This document shows positions 5,769 to 7,956 of a stretch of DNA of 7,956 nucleotides, piece by piece. Source of the stretch: Alphaproteobacteria bacterium (GTDB taxonomy: Bacteria; Pseudomonadota; Alphaproteobacteria; RF32; CAG-977); assembly GCA_017476085.1 (NCBI GenBank), contig JAFVEJ010000171.1, forward strand, positions 1-7,956, written 5' to 3'. The notes beneath the pieces are model-generated. The model was not told the origin of the DNA. It was given only the letters and a program-made list of their open reading frames with translations, and made no database searches. A program made the translations under genes and the position numbers. The first letter of the stretch is position 1. Each line of letters opens with the position of its first letter.

Positions 5769-7745
5769 TTAAAACCGCATCATCGTTTGTTCCAGCCGCC
5801 TGATTTCGTCACGCAACCTGGCGGCTTGCTCAAATTCAAGATCTTCCGCCGCTTTGCGCATCTGGCGTTCCAGCTTGGCGATCGTGTCTTTCATTTTCTT
5901 TTCGGAAGCGAAGACGTCTTTTTCTTTGGCATCGGGCAGCTTATCCACGCCCTCTTTTTCGCAGAGTTCCTGCAAAATATCGGCAACGTCGCGCTGAATC
6001 GTTTTCGGCTGAATATGGTGTTCCAGATTGAACTGCTGTTGCTTTTCACGGCGGCGCGCCGTTTCGTCCAAAGCCCGCTTCATCGACCCCGTGATTTTGT
6101 CGGCATATAAAATCACCCGTCCTTCGGCGTTTCTCGCCGCGCGCCCGATCGTCTGAATCAAAGAACGGTCGGAACGCAAAAAGCCTTCCTTGTCCGCGTC
6201 CAAAATCGCGACCAACGCGCATTCGGGAATATCCAACCCTTCGCGCAACAGGTTGATGCCGACCAACACGTCAAACACGCCCAAGCGCAAATCCCGAACG
6301 ATCTCTATGCGTTCCAACGTGTCGATGTCCGAGTGCATATAGCGCACTTTGACGCCGTTTTCCGCCAGATAATCGGTAAAATCCTCCGCCATTTTCTTGG
6401 TTAACGTCGTTACCAGAACGCGTTGTCCCTTTTCCGCGCACATCCGGCATTCCGCCATCAGGTCGTCAACCTGCGTCGCAACGGGACGGACTTCGCACAG
6501 CGGGTCAAGCAAGCCGGTCGGCCGGATGATCTGTTCGGTGAACACGCCCTGCGTTTGTTCCAATTCCCATGGCCCCGGCGTCGCGGAAACGAAGATCGTC
6601 TGCGGTCTCATTTTATCCCATTCCTCGAATTTCAAAGGCCGGTTGTCGATACAGCTGGGCAGACGGAAACCGTAGGTTGCCAATGTGCTTTTCCTATTAA
6701 AATCCCCGCGGTACATGCCGCCGAGCCGCGGCACGGAAACGTGGCTTTCATCAACGAACAACAAAGCGTCTTTCGGCAGGTATTCGAACAGCGTCGGCGG
6801 CGGTTCCCCCGGCGCGCGTCCTGTCAGATGACGGGAATAGTTTTCGATGCCTTTGCAATGTCCCGTGGCTACCAGCATTTCCTAATCGAAACGAGTGCGG
6901 TGCTCGATGCGTTCCGCCTCCAACGGTTTGTTTTCGGACGTGTAGTAAATCAAGCGTTCTTTCAGCTCCTGCTTTATCGTTTTCATCGCTTGGGACAGCG
7001 CGGGACGCGGCGTCACATAATGGCTGGCGGGATAAACGGTGATTTCTTTCAATTCCAGTTTTTTAACGCCGGTCAGCGGGTCAAATTCACTGATTGATTC
7101 CAACTCGTCCCCGAAAAAGGACAGTCGCCACGCCAAATCTTCATAGTGCGACGGAAAAATGTCCAGCACGTCGCCTTTCAGCCGGAACGTGCCGCGCGTA
7201 AAAGCAAGTTCATTGCGCTGATACTGTAATTCAACCAGCTGACGGGCAAGGTCGCGGATGTCGTAAGATTCTCCGGTTTGAACGGAAAAAGCCATTGACG
7301 AATACGACTCAACGCTTCCCAAACCGTAAATACAGGAAACGGAAGCGACGATGATCACATCGCGGCGTTCCAGAATGTGCCGCGTCGCCCCGTGGCGCAT
7401 CCGGTCGATCTGTTCGTTAATCGCGGAATCCTTTTCAATATAGGTGTCCGTTCGGGGAATGTAGGCTTCCGGTTGGTAATAGTCGTAATACGACACGAAA
7501 TATTCCACCGCATTGTCGGGAAAGAACGACTTCATTTCCCCGTACAACTGCGCCGCCAAAATTTTGTTCGGCGCCAAAATCAACGCCGGCCGTTTCATAC
7601 GTTGAATGATCTGCGCCATCGTGAACGTCTTGCCGGAACCGGTCACCCCCAACAGTACCTGATCGCGTTCGCCTTTTTGCAGGCCATCAATCAACGACTG
7701 AATCGCTTCGGGCTGATCACCGGCGGGATCATACGCCGATACCAT
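5769..7745 (-). pseudogene. uvrB: uvrB, excinuclease ABC subunit B, interrupted by an in-frame TAG
   Basis: UvrB is the damage-verifying helicase-like subunit of nucleotide excision repair; it is loaded by UvrA and recruits UvrC. The frame spans 658 codons (E. coli UvrB has 673 residues). Seen: Walker A GVTGSGKT (33-40), the damage-probing hairpin region from [10 protein letters not shown] (87-96) to about 110, DESH (332-335), HSDIDTLER, motif [11 protein letters not shown] (531-539), and the C-terminal UVR motif with [18 protein letters not shown] (about 636-653) for UvrC contact. Codon 288 (6884-6882) is TAG within RTRFD-*-EMLVATG, where E. coli has Leu (RTQFDLEMM). Everything before and after is in the same frame and well conserved, so this is a single recent lesion or a sequencing error. 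As written, it gives a 287-residue fragment and, if reinitiated at ATG 6878, a 369-residue fragment; neither alone has all helicase motifs. ATG 7745 has no close ribosome site. The terminal stop is TAA (5771-5769). Confidence 0.9.
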
Positions 7746-7768
7746 ATGAAAATCGGCGGGCGTCGTAT

Positions 7769-7774
7769 CTTCCT
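7769..7774 (-). promoter_or_regulatory. Possible ribosome binding site upstream of uvrB
   Basis: AGGAAG on the minus strand is the only good ribosome-binding match in the uvrB leader, but it lies 23 bases before ATG 7745. At normal spacing the in-frame codons are ACG (7766-7764 and 7763-7761). Starting at the second would give a protein reading [17 protein letters not shown] after the initiator, a natural length for UvrB. The true start is therefore uncertain. Confidence 0.35.
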
Positions 7775-7836
7775 AACGTTCGTAAAGGGGTAAAATCGTA
7801 TTCAAAGCTTTACCTGAAAAAAACAACTTACAAAAC

Positions 7837-7865
7837 AATATAAAACCAACATACAGCTTATGCAA
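7837..7865 (-). promoter_or_regulatory. Sigma70-type promoter for uvrB
   Basis: On the minus strand, TTGCAT (7865-7860) and TATATT (7842-7837) are separated by exactly 17 bases and lie in AT-rich DNA. Transcription would begin near 7830, leaving an untranslated leader of about 85 bases before ATG 7745. I see no GTTC-N7-GTTC site of the alphaproteobacterial LexA type nearby, so SOS control is not supported. Confidence 0.6.
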
Positions 7866-7956
7866 ATCACAATAAACAATTTTAACTTTTCAAACGAAAT
7901 TATCATTACGAAAATGCGCGACTAATTTATGCTGACAGCCGTTTTCCATCTATTTA
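7866..7956. other. AT-rich non-coding edge of the window
   Basis: I see no supportable gene or RNA here. A plus-strand ATG at 7929 opens a frame that runs off the edge after nine codons, but it has no ribosome site. Minus-strand frames carry early stops. Confidence 0.5.

Noticed and set aside
6882..6884. Reassignment of TAG to an amino acid.
   Set aside because: The Sel1 gene ends in TAG exactly at the uvrB boundary, and the other genes use TGA and TAA normally. A single internal TAG is better explained by mutation or error.
6423..7097. Plus-strand 224-codon open frame opposite uvrB.
   Set aside because: It lies entirely antisense to conserved UvrB coding sequence, spans the amber site, and has no domain or ribosome site.
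7746..7956. LexA-controlled SOS promoter for uvrB.
   Set aside because: I found no GTTC-N7-GTTC or CTG-N10-CAG type site around the promoter; single GTTC/GAAC words occur alone.
7929..7956. Start of a plus-strand gene at ATG 7929.
   Set aside because: Only nine codons are visible, with no ribosome binding site and nothing recognisable.

Overview
The window looks chromosomal and bacterial, most likely from an alphaproteobacterium of fairly balanced base composition. The UvrB reading frame carries wording I associate with that class (around [20 protein letters not shown] and [12 protein letters not shown]). The Bat operon and Lol-type lipoproteins point to a Gram-negative cell with a periplasm. 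I cannot place it to genus from sequence alone.

Layout. Positions 1-4234 (minus strand) hold a tightly overlapping Bat/aerotolerance-type operon, read right to left: a DUF4381 membrane protein, BatA (VWA domain), a BatB/BatC-type VWA-TPR fusion with a long Gln/Asn-rich tail, and BatD, which runs off the left edge. Every junction overlaps by 1-4 bases (ATGA, TGATG, TAATG), so the four genes are probably made as one unit. The usual upstream partners, MoxR ATPase and DUF58, are not in the window. Positions 4235-4425 are a divergent intergenic region.

Positions 4426-5767 (plus strand) hold a second compact operon with ATGA overlaps. It encodes a soluble protein of unknown function with a possible PD-(D/E)XK nuclease-like core, a 61-residue lipoprotein, and a 177-residue Sel1-repeat lipoprotein. 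The two lipoproteins look like tandem paralogues, the first cut short.

Positions 5769-7745 (minus strand) hold uvrB, the helicase subunit of nucleotide excision repair. It meets the Sel1 gene tail to tail with one base between the stops. The uvrB frame is intact and conserved from end to end except for one in-frame TAG at codon 288, where E. coli UvrB has Leu. The ATG start also lacks a well-placed ribosome site. A good sigma70-type promoter for uvrB lies at 7837-7865. The rest, up to 7956, shows no supportable gene.

Most notable points: the amber-interrupted uvrB, the degenerate metal site in BatB beside an intact one in BatA, and the unexplained nuclease-like/lipoprotein cassette. I did not find a convincing new defence system.
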